A DNA stretch of 64,000 nt, taken from positions 558,001 to 622,000 of the forward strand of contig CANNDZ010000001.1 in the NCBI GenBank assembly GCA_947503575.1. The letters are read 5' to 3'. The DNA comes from an uncultured Kordiimonas sp. (GTDB lineage Bacteria; Pseudomonadota; Alphaproteobacteria; Sphingomonadales; Kordiimonadaceae). Below the pieces are notes generated by a model. It saw only the letters and a program-made list of their open reading frames with translations. It was not told the origin of the DNA and did not search any database. The position numbers and the translations under genes are program-made. Shown here one piece after another: positions 40,351 through 50,255 of the stretch; position 1 is the stretch's first letter; every line of letters begins with the position of its first letter.

Positions 40351-42519
40351 ATGTTTGATATACATCGTAAATCGATTGAATGGGGTGGCCGTACCCTGAC
40401 ACTGGAAACCGGTCATGTTGCTCGCCAGGCTGGCGGCGCGATCATGGCAACTTACGGCGACACAACTGTACTTTGCACCGTGGTGGGTGCGCGTTCCGTC
40501 AAGCCGGGCCAGGACTTTTTCCCGCTGACCGTGAATTACACCGAGAAATATTATGCCGCTGGTAAAATCCCAGGTGGCTTCTTCAAACGCGAAGGCCGTC
40601 CAAGCGAAAAAGAAACGCTTATTTGCCGGCTTATTGACCGCCCGATCCGCCCTTTGTTTCCGGACGGGTTTAAAAACGAGGTGCAGATCATCTGTACCGT
40701 TGTTAGCCATGACCTGGAAAACGACAGCGACATTGTTGCCATGATTGGCGCGTCTGCTGCTCTGACGCTTTCTGGTCTGCCGTTCTTTGGCCCGATAGCG
40801 GGTGCAAAGGTTGGTTACATGGACGGCGAATACGTCCTGAACCCAACCATTGAACAAATCAAGGAAAGCGACCTTGAGCTGACCGTTGCAGGTACACGCG
40901 ATGCCGTTTTGATGGTGGAATCAGAAGCCAATGAACTGCCAGAAGACGTGATGCTCGGCGCTGTTATGTACGGCCATGAGCAGCAACAGGCTGTGATTGA
41001 TCTGATCATCGACCTGGCTGAAGTTGCCGCCAAAGAGCCCTGGGAGCTGCCAGAAGGCCCGGATACATCAGCGTTGAAAGCCAAAATCGCTGAAGTTGCT
41101 GAAGCAGACCTGCGTGCTGCCTATGAAATTAAGGTCAAGCAAGAGCGGTCTGGTCGCATTGCCGAAATCAAGGCTGCCGTGAAAGAAGCGGTTGCCCCGA
41201 TTTTGGAAGAAAACGAAGACCTTACCGAGGCGATGGTTGGAGATCTGACTAAAAAGCTGGAAAGTTCGATTGTTCGCGGCGACATCCTGGCGACCGGTAC
41301 ACGTATCGATGGTCGTGCGCTTGATGATGTGCGTGCCATTGAAGCAATGGCGGGTATTCTGCCGCGCACCCACGGGTCTGCATTGTTTACCCGCGGGGAA
41401 ACACAGGGTCTTGTGGTTGCAACGCTGGGTACGGGTGAAGATGAGCAGATCATTGATCAGCTTGAAGGGTCTTACCGGTCCAAGTTCATGCTGCATTATA
41501 ACTTCCCGCCCTTCTCGGTTGGTGAATGCGGTCGTGTTGGCTTCACGGGTCGCCGTGAAGTGGGCCATGGCAAGCTGGCATGGCGTGCCGTTCGTGCGGT
41601 TCTGCCTGATCCGGAAGAGTTTCCTTACACAATCCGTCTGGTTTCTGAAATTACAGAATCAAATGGGTCTTCATCCATGGCAACCGTTTGTGGTTCATCG
41701 CTTGCGATGATGGATGCGGGTGTGCCGATCAGCCGTCCGGTTTCCGGTATCGCTATGGGCCTGATCAAGGAAGGCGACAAGTTTGCGGTCCTGTCTGACA
41801 TTCTGGGGGATGAAGATCACCTGGGTGACATGGACTTCAAAGTTGCCGGTACTGAAAAAGGCCTGACCGCGCTTCAGATGGACATCAAAATCCAGGGTAT
41901 CACCAGAGAGATCATGGAAGTTGCTCTTGAGCAAGCTGGCCGTGGCCGCGCTTATATCCTGGACGAGATGAACAAAGGCTTGTCCGGCGCACGCAACGAG
42001 CTGTCCGAGCATGCACCGCGCATTGAAACCATGAAAATTCCGGTCGACAAGATTCGGGAAGTGATTGGTACAGGCGGTAAAGTGATCCGTGAAATCGTTG
42101 AAACGACGGGCGCGAAAGTGAACATCGACGATGATGGCACGATCAAAATTGCCTCATCGGTTGCCAGCGAGATTGATGCTGCGAAAAACTGGATTACCGG
42201 CATTGTTGCCGAACCAGAGGTTGGCACAATTTACAAAGGTAAAGTTGTCCGCATTATGGACTTTGGCGCATTCGTAAACTTCATGGGCAGCCGCGACGGT
42301 TTGGTGCATATCTCTGAACTGGTTGAAGAGCGCGTTGAAAGCGTTACAGATGTCGTGAAAGAAGGTGACGAGGTTTATGTGAAGTGCCTTGAAATCGACG
42401 GTCGCGGCAAAGTACGCTTGTCTATGCGTGTTGTCGATCAGGAGACGGGTGAAGATGACCCGAACGCTGCACCGCCAAAATCAGGCCCTAAAAAAGGCCC
42501 ACGGCGCGATCGCGACTGA
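40351..42519 (+). CDS. pnp: Polyribonucleotide nucleotidyltransferase
   Basis: [49 protein letters not shown]1 domain. Confidence 0.98.
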   Translation: MFDIHRKSIEWGGRTLTLETGHVARQAGGAIMATYGDTTVLCTVVGARSVKPGQDFFPLTVNYTEKYYAAGKIPGGFFKREGRPSEKETLICRLIDRPIRPLFPDGFKNEVQIICTVVSHDLENDSDIVAMIGASAALTLSGLPFFGPIAGAKVGYMDGEYVLNPTIEQIKESDLELTVAGTRDAVLMVESEANELPEDVMLGAVMYGHEQQQAVIDLIIDLAEVAAKEPWELPEGPDTSALKAKIAEVAEADLRAAYEIKVKQERSGRIAEIKAAVKEAVAPILEENEDLTEAMVGDLTKKLESSIVRGDILATGTRIDGRALDDVRAIEAMAGILPRTHGSALFTRGETQGLVVATLGTGEDEQIIDQLEGSYRSKFMLHYNFPPFSVGECGRVGFTGRREVGHGKLAWRAVRAVLPDPEEFPYTIRLVSEITESNGSSSMATVCGSSLAMMDAGVPISRPVSGIAMGLIKEGDKFAVLSDILGDEDHLGDMDFKVAGTEKGLTALQMDIKIQGITREIMEVALEQAGRGRAYILDEMNKGLSGARNELSEHAPRIETMKIPVDKIREVIGTGGKVIREIVETTGAKVNIDDDGTIKIASSVASEIDAAKNWITGIVAEPEVGTIYKGKVVRIMDFGAFVNFMGSRDGLVHISELVEERVESVTDVVKEGDEVYVKCLEIDGRGKVRLSMRVVDQETGEDDPNAAPPKSGPKKGPRRDRD

Positions 42520-42544
42520 CGGTTTATCGATCCGTTCATTGAAC

Positions 42545-42605
42545 TGAAACCAGCCTGTGTTAAGCTTATGCTGGTTTCAAAGCGACGCCGCTTTGTGGCG
42601 TCGCT
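42545..42605. terminator. Two consecutive hairpins between pnp and nitronate monooxygenase gene
   Basis: TGAAACCAGC(42545-42554)/GCTGGTTTCA(42570-42579) and AGCGACGCC(42581-42589)/GGCGTCGCT(42597-42605). Confidence 0.5.
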
Positions 42606-42646
42606 AAACATTCAGGGGCCAAATGGCCTTTAACCGGGGGGTTTGA

Positions 42647-44041
42647 ATGAGTTTCAACCTGAATTCAATCAGGCTTGGTGGCAAGGATGTTTTGCCACTT
42701 ATTGAGGGCGGCAAGGGTGTCGCTATTTCTGCTGGGGCCAGTTCCGGCCCTTGGGCAAACGCAGGTGGTGTTGGCACCATTTCTGCAGTTATCGCTGACC
42801 AGTATGATCAGCACGGCAATGTTGTGCCGCATGAATATGAAGGCAAAACGCGCCGCGAGCGCCACGATGAAATGGTCGACTATTCCATTCAGGGTACCAT
42901 TGATCAGGTGCGCAAAGCGTGGGAACTTTCAAAAGGCGAAGGCCTTATCAATATTAATATGCTGTGGGAACTGGGCGGATCACAGCGCATTCTGCACGGT
43001 GTGCTTGAACGCGCCAAAGACATGATCCACGGTGTAACCTGCGGTGCGGGCATGCCGTTTAAACTGGGTGATCTGGCCAGCAAATACGGCGTTCATTATT
43101 ACCCCATCGTATCATCAGGCCGGGCATTTAATTTGTTGTGGCGCCGGGCGTATAAAAACGTCGCTGATTTGCTGGGCGGTGTCGTCTATGAAGACCCTTG
43201 GCTCGCGGGTGGCCACAATGGTCTATCAAACGCGGAAGACCCTGCAAAACCGGGTGATCCATACCCGCGTGTTCTGGAACTCAGGAACATCATGCGCAAG
43301 CTCGGTTTGGGGGAAACACCCATTATCATGGCGGGCGGTGTTTGGAACCTGAAAGAATGGAAAGACTGGATCGACAATAAAGAACTGGGTCCTATCGTGT
43401 TCCAGTTTGGCACCCGGCCTTTGCTGACCAAAGAAAGCCCTATTTCTGAGAAATGGAAAAAGAAGCTGACCGAATTGAAAGCTGGCGATATTTTGCTGCA
43501 GAATTTCAGTCCGACTGGCTTTTTCTCTTCTGCGCTCAAGAACAGCTTTATCGGCGAACTGGTTGGTCGCAGCGACCGGCAGGTTGATTTCGCCCCTGCG
43601 CCATCCGAAGAGTTCAATACTCAGATGATGATTGACCGCAAAAAATATTACGTCCGCGGCGCTGATGTCGAAAAAGTACAGGCATGGCAAACGGAAGGCT
43701 ATGAAAAGGCGATGAAAACGCCCGGAGATACGCTCATTTTTGTCACAGCCGACAAGTGCGCTGAAATCCGCAAGGATCAGGCAGACTGCGTTGGATGCCT
43801 GAGCCAATGTCGTTTTTCCAGCTGGGCTGACAATGAAAAGAACTCAACCGGGCGTCTTGCTGACCCGCGCAGTTTTTGCATCCAGAAAACGCTGGATGAT
43901 GTTGCCCACAATGGCAGTGTTGATACCAACCTTGTGTTTGCAGGGCATAATGCTTTCCGGTTTGGCAGCGATCCGTTTTACTCAAACGGGTTTGTGCCAA
44001 CGGTCAAGCAGCTTGTGGACCGGATCATCACCGGCGACTGA
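42647..44041 (+). CDS. Nitronate monooxygenase (2-nitropropane dioxygenase) family protein
   Basis: GGVGTISAVIADQY, GHNGLSN, IIMAGGVWNLKEWKDW, VFQFGTRPLLT; Cys-rich C-terminal segment. Confidence 0.85.
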   Translation: MSFNLNSIRLGGKDVLPLIEGGKGVAISAGASSGPWANAGGVGTISAVIADQYDQHGNVVPHEYEGKTRRERHDEMVDYSIQGTIDQVRKAWELSKGEGLININMLWELGGSQRILHGVLERAKDMIHGVTCGAGMPFKLGDLASKYGVHYYPIVSSGRAFNLLWRRAYKNVADLLGGVVYEDPWLAGGHNGLSNAEDPAKPGDPYPRVLELRNIMRKLGLGETPIIMAGGVWNLKEWKDWIDNKELGPIVFQFGTRPLLTKESPISEKWKKKLTELKAGDILLQNFSPTGFFSSALKNSFIGELVGRSDRQVDFAPAPSEEFNTQMMIDRKKYYVRGADVEKVQAWQTEGYEKAMKTPGDTLIFVTADKCAEIRKDQADCVGCLSQCRFSSWADNEKNSTGRLADPRSFCIQKTLDDVAHNGSVDTNLVFAGHNAFRFGSDPFYSNGFVPTVKQLVDRIITGD

Positions 44042-44061
44042 TCAGCTGAAAATTAGTATAC

Positions 44062-44096
44062 AAAAAGCCCGGTTATACGCCGGGCTTTTTTTGTTT
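44062..44096 (+). terminator. Intrinsic terminator
   Basis: AAAAAGCCCGG-TTATACG-CCGGGCTTTTT followed by TTGTTTT. Confidence 0.9.
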
Positions 44097-44191
44097 TGCG
44101 CGTTTGCGTTCACTCTCGGTGCTTTATGCTGTAAAGTGTACGGTATATGTATCATCAGCGCACAAGATTTTAACGTGGGGAAATATGTGTT

Positions 44192-45553
44192 GTGCCATTA
44201 ACCCAAGTCCAGAAACTGTTGGGTGTTTCGCGCTCCGTTGCGGTTTTGGGTGTTGGCCTGTCGTGTCTGGCCGCAGCTATTTTCACCTGGGCGGGCAATG
44301 TATTTGGTTTCCTGACCCCTTATGAACAAATCATTGGCCCGTTTTTTACCATAACGACTCTCTTGTTTCTGTTTGCTTTTATGTGGGGTCCCGACACGTG
44401 GTTAATAGGCGTCGCTGCAGCCTTCAAAATTATTGCCGGTGTTGTCGCGCTTGGTGGACTTTTAGAAGGGGCCTTAACACCTGACAGTAATGTCGAATTT
44501 TATCTGATGTGGATACCTATCTATTATACGGCGTTGATTTTTGGTGCGACCACCCCGGCACAGCGCAGGTGGGGGCAAATTTTCTTCGGCAGTTGTAGTG
44601 TCAGTGTATGTGCCGCGTTGGCGTTTGGGCCCCTTGGCTGGACACACCCGCATGCTGTTCTGTTGCTGTCCGCGATTTTAGGGCAATTGGTGTTGCTGGT
44701 CGTTTTTTCAGAACTAGCAAAGAACCTGCGACAGGGTGCCATTGCAGAGACTGAATTGATCGCTGCTGAAGACCATGCTCGTTTGCTGCAATTCGCGACA
44801 GAAGAAGCCGAGCAGGCGAACCGAGCAAAATCAGCGTTCATTGCTAACATGAGCCACGAGTTTCGCACGCCGCTGAATGCCATTATTGGGTTTGCGCAGG
44901 TGCTGCGCGGTGAAGCTGATATTGTTTTGCCGGAGAAGAAACAACGCGAATATATGGCCGACATTGAAAAAAGCGCTGACCATCTTCTCGCGCTGATAAA
45001 CGATATTCTAGACCTGTCCAAAATTGAATCTGGCAAGATGGAATTGTCGCAAGACCGGATATCCATTGCCTCGATGTTCGATACTATCAGCAAAATTGTT
45101 GCCAGCCTGATTGAGGAAAAAAAACACAGATTAGTGGTTGATGTGGTTGGCGCCGTGCCTGATTTGATTGCTGATGAACGCAGCGTGCATCAGATTTTGA
45201 TCAATATATTGTCTAACTCGATCAAATATACACCAACCGGTGGCGTGATTGTCATGCTGGCGACCCAGTCACCTCAGGGCGGTGTTGAATTTTCTTTGTC
45301 TGACACCGGTATTGGCATGGACGCCGTGACCCTCGCGCGTGTTTTGAAGCCATTTGAGCAGGGGGAAACATCATACCGGACACAGGCAGGCGGCACCGGG
45401 TTGGGTTTGCCACTTGTCCAGTCTCTGGCACGGTTGCACGACGCGGAGTTTTATATCCAGAGCAGGCCTGGCTCTGGCACTGATATTAAAATCATCTTTC
45501 CCCAAAACCGCTCTGTCAGTGACAAAAGCAGTCCGACGGTGTCGACGCTCTGA
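44192..45553 (+). CDS. Membrane sensor histidine kinase
   Basis: Multi-TM N-terminus; [60 protein letters not shown]. Confidence 0.93.
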   Translation: MPLTQVQKLLGVSRSVAVLGVGLSCLAAAIFTWAGNVFGFLTPYEQIIGPFFTITTLLFLFAFMWGPDTWLIGVAAAFKIIAGVVALGGLLEGALTPDSNVEFYLMWIPIYYTALIFGATTPAQRRWGQIFFGSCSVSVCAALAFGPLGWTHPHAVLLLSAILGQLVLLVVFSELAKNLRQGAIAETELIAAEDHARLLQFATEEAEQANRAKSAFIANMSHEFRTPLNAIIGFAQVLRGEADIVLPEKKQREYMADIEKSADHLLALINDILDLSKIESGKMELSQDRISIASMFDTISKIVASLIEEKKHRLVVDVVGAVPDLIADERSVHQILINILSNSIKYTPTGGVIVMLATQSPQGGVEFSLSDTGIGMDAVTLARVLKPFEQGETSYRTQAGGTGLGLPLVQSLARLHDAEFYIQSRPGSGTDIKIIFPQNRSVSDKSSPTVSTL

Positions 45554-45620
45554 AACAATTGCTAACAGATCGCGGCAGGGCCTTCGGGGGTACGTGGTCC
45601 ATGCAGGCGTTTGCTTTTCC

Positions 45621-46118
45621 CTATAAAGCCCGTTCCATATAAACCACGTCGTCTTCGGGATTGAAGTTATAGGGCTCGATTTCAGTAAAACCCAGTTTCT
45701 GATACAAGGCCACTGCCGCTTCTAGGCGGCGCAGGCTATCAAGCAGCATTTTGCTATACCCGCATGCCTTTGCATCCTCTAGCAATCGTTCACACAAAAG
45801 CCGTCCGGCCCCGGTCCCGCGCCCCTGCGGCAACACATACAGTCGTTTCATTTCACACACGGCTGGATCATGTTGCTTGAGGGCAACCGCCCCAATGGGC
45901 ACACCGTCTTTTTTGGCAATCAACATAAATTCGTAAAACCCGGGAAACGCCTTCATTTCTTCGTCAATGCCCTGGAAACCCAGATCAATGGGCAAAAACT
46001 CCAGAAAAGCCTCAAAAATAGCTTTAACAGCCGCAATATCTGCGGGGGTTTTTGCACGCTCGATTGTTACGATGCTTGCGCCGCTTTTTGTGTCGAGGTT
46101 CATGGGTGTGCCTCCCAC
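45621..46118 (-). CDS. GNAT family N-acetyltransferase (alternative start 46103)
   Basis: VCEMKRLYVLPQGRGTGAGRLLCERLLEDAKACGYSKMLLDSLRRLEAAVALYQKLGF. Confidence 0.88.
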   Translation of the reverse strand: MGGTPMNLDTKSGASIVTIERAKTPADIAAVKAIFEAFLEFLPIDLGFQGIDEEMKAFPGFYEFMLIAKKDGVPIGAVALKQHDPAVCEMKRLYVLPQGRGTGAGRLLCERLLEDAKACGYSKMLLDSLRRLEAAVALYQKLGFTEIEPYNFNPEDDVVYMERAL

Positions 46119-47068
46119 TCCATATAATAGTTGGACCGTTCATACGGGCTGTCAGGGTTTGGGTTTGGTTTTTCAACAAACCCTAGCTTTTTATAAAGCG
46201 CGATCGCGGGTGTAAGCACCGTATTTGTTTCCAAAAACAGGGTTTTGCCGCCGCGCGCCAAAAACCGGTTCATCACCTGTTCGCACAGCGCGCGGCCCAT
46301 GCCGCCTTTTTGCACATTTGGGTCAACGCCCAGTTTGGTCAGTTCAAAAATACCGGGAGCGATAAATTTCATCGCGACAGTACCAACGGCTGTGCCGTCC
46401 ACGGTGGCAAAATAAATTTCGCCCCCTTTATCAAGGATTTTACCTTCCGGGTCCCTCAACGTGACTTCGTCAATAGGTTCTACACGGAAATATTTTTTCA
46501 GCCACCAGATGTTCAGGTCAAGGAACGCCTGCCGCCACCGGGTGTCATACGGGACAATCTGAAACGCTGGGCGCGCATTTGGCCCCGTCAGTTTTTCCTG
46601 TAGTCGGTCATACACACTTTTGCGCCGAAACGCATTTTCTAGCCCGGCTATTGCGGCTAGAAAGTCTACGTCACTTTCTTCGATGGCGTCTTTCACCACC
46701 GCCTCAATTGCATCCCAGCTGGGTTTCAGTTTCTCAACCATCTGGATACCATGGTCGGTCAGGTGTACACTTTTCTGGCGGCCGTCTTCCATCGCACGAG
46801 TTTCAATCAATCTAAGCGACGCCAGTTTTTTCACTGTTTGGCTCACTGCTGAATGGCTGAACCCCGCCAGCGAGGCAATCTCGTTAATCGTCAGTGGCCC
46901 GCGCTCTACGATGGCATAAAAAGCGTAAAAATGACCGGTGCGGAACGTGATATTTTGCTCGGCATACATTTTTTCCATACCGTTGGTCAGCGTTTCAATC
47001 AGGCGGCGCATACGGGTGCCTAGCCCCAGTTCCAGGTACAGTTCGTCTTTCAGTCCAGATTGGTTCAT
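46100..47068 (-). CDS. MarR-GNAT fusion regulator/acetyltransferase
   Basis: N-terminal MarR wHTH (TINEIASLAGFSHSAVSQTVKKLASLRLIETRAMEDGRQKSVHLTDHG), C-terminal GNAT (LGVDPNVQKGGMGRALCEQVMNRFL). Confidence 0.9.
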   Translation of the reverse strand: MNQSGLKDELYLELGLGTRMRRLIETLTNGMEKMYAEQNITFRTGHFYAFYAIVERGPLTINEIASLAGFSHSAVSQTVKKLASLRLIETRAMEDGRQKSVHLTDHGIQMVEKLKPSWDAIEAVVKDAIEESDVDFLAAIAGLENAFRRKSVYDRLQEKLTGPNARPAFQIVPYDTRWRQAFLDLNIWWLKKYFRVEPIDEVTLRDPEGKILDKGGEIYFATVDGTAVGTVAMKFIAPGIFELTKLGVDPNVQKGGMGRALCEQVMNRFLARGGKTLFLETNTVLTPAIALYKKLGFVEKPNPNPDSPYERSNYYMEWEAHP

Positions 47069-47098
47069 GTGGTTGGTCTCTGATTAGTAATAACAGTA

Positions 47099-47120
47099 AT
47101 TATATAAGTACTTATATAAT
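47099..47120. promoter_or_regulatory. 22-bp perfect palindrome ATTATATAAGTACTTATATAAT, candidate operator of the MarR-GNAT gene
   Basis: Read directly; located 31 bp upstream of the start codon. Confidence 0.75.
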
Positions 47121-47269
47121 GATGCAAGAGGCATCAAACCTTACTCTGTTTCATGGTGGATTAGTCAGCGTGGAAAAGGCAGCGACGACAGGGCGACGTG
47201 ATCAGGGCAGCAAGGAAAAGCGGTATTGACGATATGGTTTTGGGCGTGCCGTCATGCCATGCAGGTTGA

Positions 47270-47782
47270 TCAATCCAGGTCTTCGGTCGCATACACGCCC
47301 CACACGTGTCGGCGTTCAATCCAGGCACTGGTGCCATCAATGGTTACTTCGCACCATAAGCCTTCACAGCGTTCTATTTCGCCGATCACACCAGGTTCAG
47401 CGGTCAGCAGCACATTGGCTTGCAGGTCCGGGTCGGCGTATAGGTTGCGGGTTTTCCCCCTGATCATGACAGATCGGTTGCCATATAGGAGCGACACCAG
47501 CATCCAGCCGGTTTCGCCCTCATGGTCGCGCACTTTGCGCCATGCGCCGTTTTCGTCGATAATTTCCAGCGGCATGCCGCGCCGCCCATACACCCAGCGG
47601 ATTGGATATTGCCTTCCGGGTCCGGTGCGCATGTTGGCTTTGCTGGCGCTCATCGCAACGAATCGGGGCAGGGGGTTGCCGCTTGGCCCCACGGTCTGCC
47701 CCGCTGGTTGCCATGCCGCGCCTGCACCGGCAAACAGAAAAACCGCTGCAACCGCGCCGCAAATCCTGCGTTTGAAAGCCAT
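47270..47782 (-). CDS. Secreted SH3-domain protein (DUF1058-like)
   Basis: Signal peptide MAFKRRICGAVAAVFLFAGAGAAW; ASKANMRTGPGRQYPIRWVY, tandem SH3-like segments. Confidence 0.85.
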   Translation of the reverse strand: MAFKRRICGAVAAVFLFAGAGAAWQPAGQTVGPSGNPLPRFVAMSASKANMRTGPGRQYPIRWVYGRRGMPLEIIDENGAWRKVRDHEGETGWMLVSLLYGNRSVMIRGKTRNLYADPDLQANVLLTAEPGVIGEIERCEGLWCEVTIDGTSAWIERRHVWGVYATEDLD

Positions 47783-47925
47783 CTTGTCCACCCTGACCTG
47801 TCCCTTTGTCGCTTGGCGTTTGCGGGCACCGCTGTCATCTGTTAGAGAAGCCAATCAATGGCTGCGCCAGCCCATACAGGCACCACGCTTGGCACCCTGC
47901 GCCCAAGAAAAAGGTATTTTCTGCG

Positions 47926-48918
47926 ATGAGTCAAACAGGAATGAAACACCGCCCCAAGGTCATTGTTACGCGCAAGCTACCAGACCCGATAGAGACTCGC
48001 ATGGCGGAACTTTTTGACGTAACGCTGAACCTGGCAGATACCCCCATGGACGCCGCCGCCCTAAAGGCCGCGATGGCATCGGCTGACGTGCTGGTGCCAA
48101 CCGTCACGGATGACATTAACGCAGACGTTATCGCGGCGGCAGGCGCAAACCTGAAGCTGATCGCTAATTTTGGGGCTGGCATAAACCACGTTGACATAAA
48201 GGCTGCGCGCGACAAAGGCATCACAGTAACCAACACGCCGGGTGTCCTGACCGAAGATACCGCAGACCTAACGATGGCGCTGCTGCTTTCTGTGCCGCGG
48301 CGCTTGTTTGAAGGCGAAAAAATCCTGCGCTCCGGGGATTGGACCGGCTGGACCCCAACATTCCTGATGGGGCGCCGTATTCAGGGCAAGCGCCTTGGCA
48401 TTATTGGCATGGGCCGAATTGGCCGGGCGGTGGCGCGGCGCGCGCGGGCGTTTAACATGGCCGTGCATTATCATAACCGCACGCAATTGCCCAAAGAGGT
48501 GGAAGGCGAGCTGGAAGCCACCTATTGGGCGGACCTGGATGAAATGCTGACCCGTATGGATATCGTCAGCGTGAATTGCCCGCTAACGCCAGCGACCAAC
48601 CGCCTATTGAACCGCGACCGGCTGAAAAAACTGCAGCCTCATGCGGTGATCATCAACACCGCGCGCGGTGAAATCATCGATGAAGAAGCCCTGGCGGACC
48701 TGCTGGAAGTGGGCCGTATAGCAGGCGCGGGGCTTGATGTGTTTGAAGAAGAACCCGAGATTAACCCCAAGCTGCTGTCGCTCGACAATGTGGTTTTGTT
48801 GCCGCATATGGGCAGCGCCACGGTGGAGGCGCGCACCGGCATGGGCGAAAAAGTGCTGATCAACATTCAAACCTTTGTGGACAGCCACCGCCCGCCAGAC
48901 CGGGTATTGCCGGGTTAA
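47926..48918 (+). CDS. D-2-hydroxyacid dehydrogenase (glyoxylate reductase-like)
   Basis: LGIIGMGRIGRAVARRARAF, NCPLTPATNRLLN, INTARGEIIDEEAL, LDVFEEEPEI, LLPHMGSAT. Confidence 0.92.
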   Translation: MSQTGMKHRPKVIVTRKLPDPIETRMAELFDVTLNLADTPMDAAALKAAMASADVLVPTVTDDINADVIAAAGANLKLIANFGAGINHVDIKAARDKGITVTNTPGVLTEDTADLTMALLLSVPRRLFEGEKILRSGDWTGWTPTFLMGRRIQGKRLGIIGMGRIGRAVARRARAFNMAVHYHNRTQLPKEVEGELEATYWADLDEMLTRMDIVSVNCPLTPATNRLLNRDRLKKLQPHAVIINTARGEIIDEEALADLLEVGRIAGAGLDVFEEEPEINPKLLSLDNVVLLPHMGSATVEARTGMGEKVLINIQTFVDSHRPPDRVLPG

Positions 48919-49032
48919 CTTTACCCCGCCGCTCACGTCGATTTGAGTTTCCGCCTCGCTGGTAAAACGATAGTCTCCCCCTGAATGGTCGGGCAGGGTC
49001 CCGGCACAAGCAATGGATACGGGGAGACGACA

Positions 49033-49920
49033 ATGTGCGACGATATCACTGAACAGGAAAATCAAGCCTTTGCAACCGCAGGCGGTACGCTGAACCGGCG
49101 GGATTTCAGCAAGCTGAGCGCCGCAGGGTTCCTGAGCCTGATGGCAACAAACGCCGGGGTCGCCCAGGGCGCATTGGACGTGACCGACCGCGAAGTGAAT
49201 GTGCCCATGGCAGGCGGCGTTTCCGATAGTTATTTTGTTGCCCCCACCAGCGGCAAACACCCCGGTGTGTTGATATGGCCTGACATCCGCGGCCTGCGCC
49301 CGGCGTTTAAAGCCATGGGCAAGCGGCTTGCCATGCAGGGCTATGCCGTGCTGGTTGCTAACCCGTTTTACCGTGATGGCCCGCATCCGCATGTGGCCGC
49401 GGGCGAGCAGTTTAGCGACCCGGACGTGCGCGGACGCCTCATCCCGATGGCGCGCAAGCTTACGCAGGATGCCTCCATGTCCGACGCGCGGGATTATATC
49501 CGCTTCCTGGATGCGCAGGGCGAGACAGACACAAGCCGTAAAGTGGGCACTATGGGGTACTGTATGGGCGGGCCGCTGATTATGCGCACCGCTGGCGCCG
49601 TGCCGGAGCGCGTGGGCGCTGCCGCATCCTTCCATGGCGGCGGGCTGGTGACCGACCGGCCGGACAGCCCGCATTTGCTGATCGCCACCTCGCCTGCGCA
49701 TGTGCTGCATGCGGTGGCGGAAAACGACGATGAACGCAACCCAACGCAAAAGGTTGTGCTGGCGGAAACCTATGCCAAGCATGGCATTCCGGCGGAAATT
49801 GAAGTGTATGAAGGCACGCTGCATGGCTGGTGCCCGCCCGATAGTAGTGTGTATAACCAAAGCCAGGCAGAACGCGCCTGGGCGCGCACGCTCGCGCTCT
49901 TTAGCCGCACACTGGCGTAA
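49033..49920 (+). CDS. Dienelactone hydrolase-like protein with Tat-like signal
   Basis: LNRRDFSKLSAAGFLSLMATNAGVAQGA; nucleophile region VGTMGYCMGGPLIMRTA; C-terminal YEGTLHGWCPPDSSVYN. Confidence 0.88.
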   Translation: MCDDITEQENQAFATAGGTLNRRDFSKLSAAGFLSLMATNAGVAQGALDVTDREVNVPMAGGVSDSYFVAPTSGKHPGVLIWPDIRGLRPAFKAMGKRLAMQGYAVLVANPFYRDGPHPHVAAGEQFSDPDVRGRLIPMARKLTQDASMSDARDYIRFLDAQGETDTSRKVGTMGYCMGGPLIMRTAGAVPERVGAAASFHGGGLVTDRPDSPHLLIATSPAHVLHAVAENDDERNPTQKVVLAETYAKHGIPAEIEVYEGTLHGWCPPDSSVYNQSQAERAWARTLALFSRTLA

Positions 49921-50255
49921 TAAGCCGTTGGTTTAAGAGGTTGGGGCCGCGTCCTGAGGCGCGGCTTCTTTTGTTTCTGCGGGTTGTAACGCCACAGCCA
50001 GATCAAAATCTGGTCATCCATGAATTTCCTCGTTGCCGCTACTCATGCCCCGATAGTCAATCTCGGGTTGTTAGGACGGAATGACGGAGGGGTGTAGGCT
50101 ACGCAGAAAGAGCGATGCGGTGTGTTTGAATGTGCGACCAAAAAGCAGCCGAGCGCGCTCCCAAGCAGTATAAATTGATAGTTTAATGTTATTGTACTAT
50201 GTAAACGATTAGCTTCAACTCGTTGAATAAGCGAACTTGAGCTCATCAAACAACT

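Noticed and set aside
48604-49860. 418-aa minus-strand ORF
   Set aside because: Antisense to the well-supported hydroxyacid dehydrogenase and DLH genes; no recognisable motifs.
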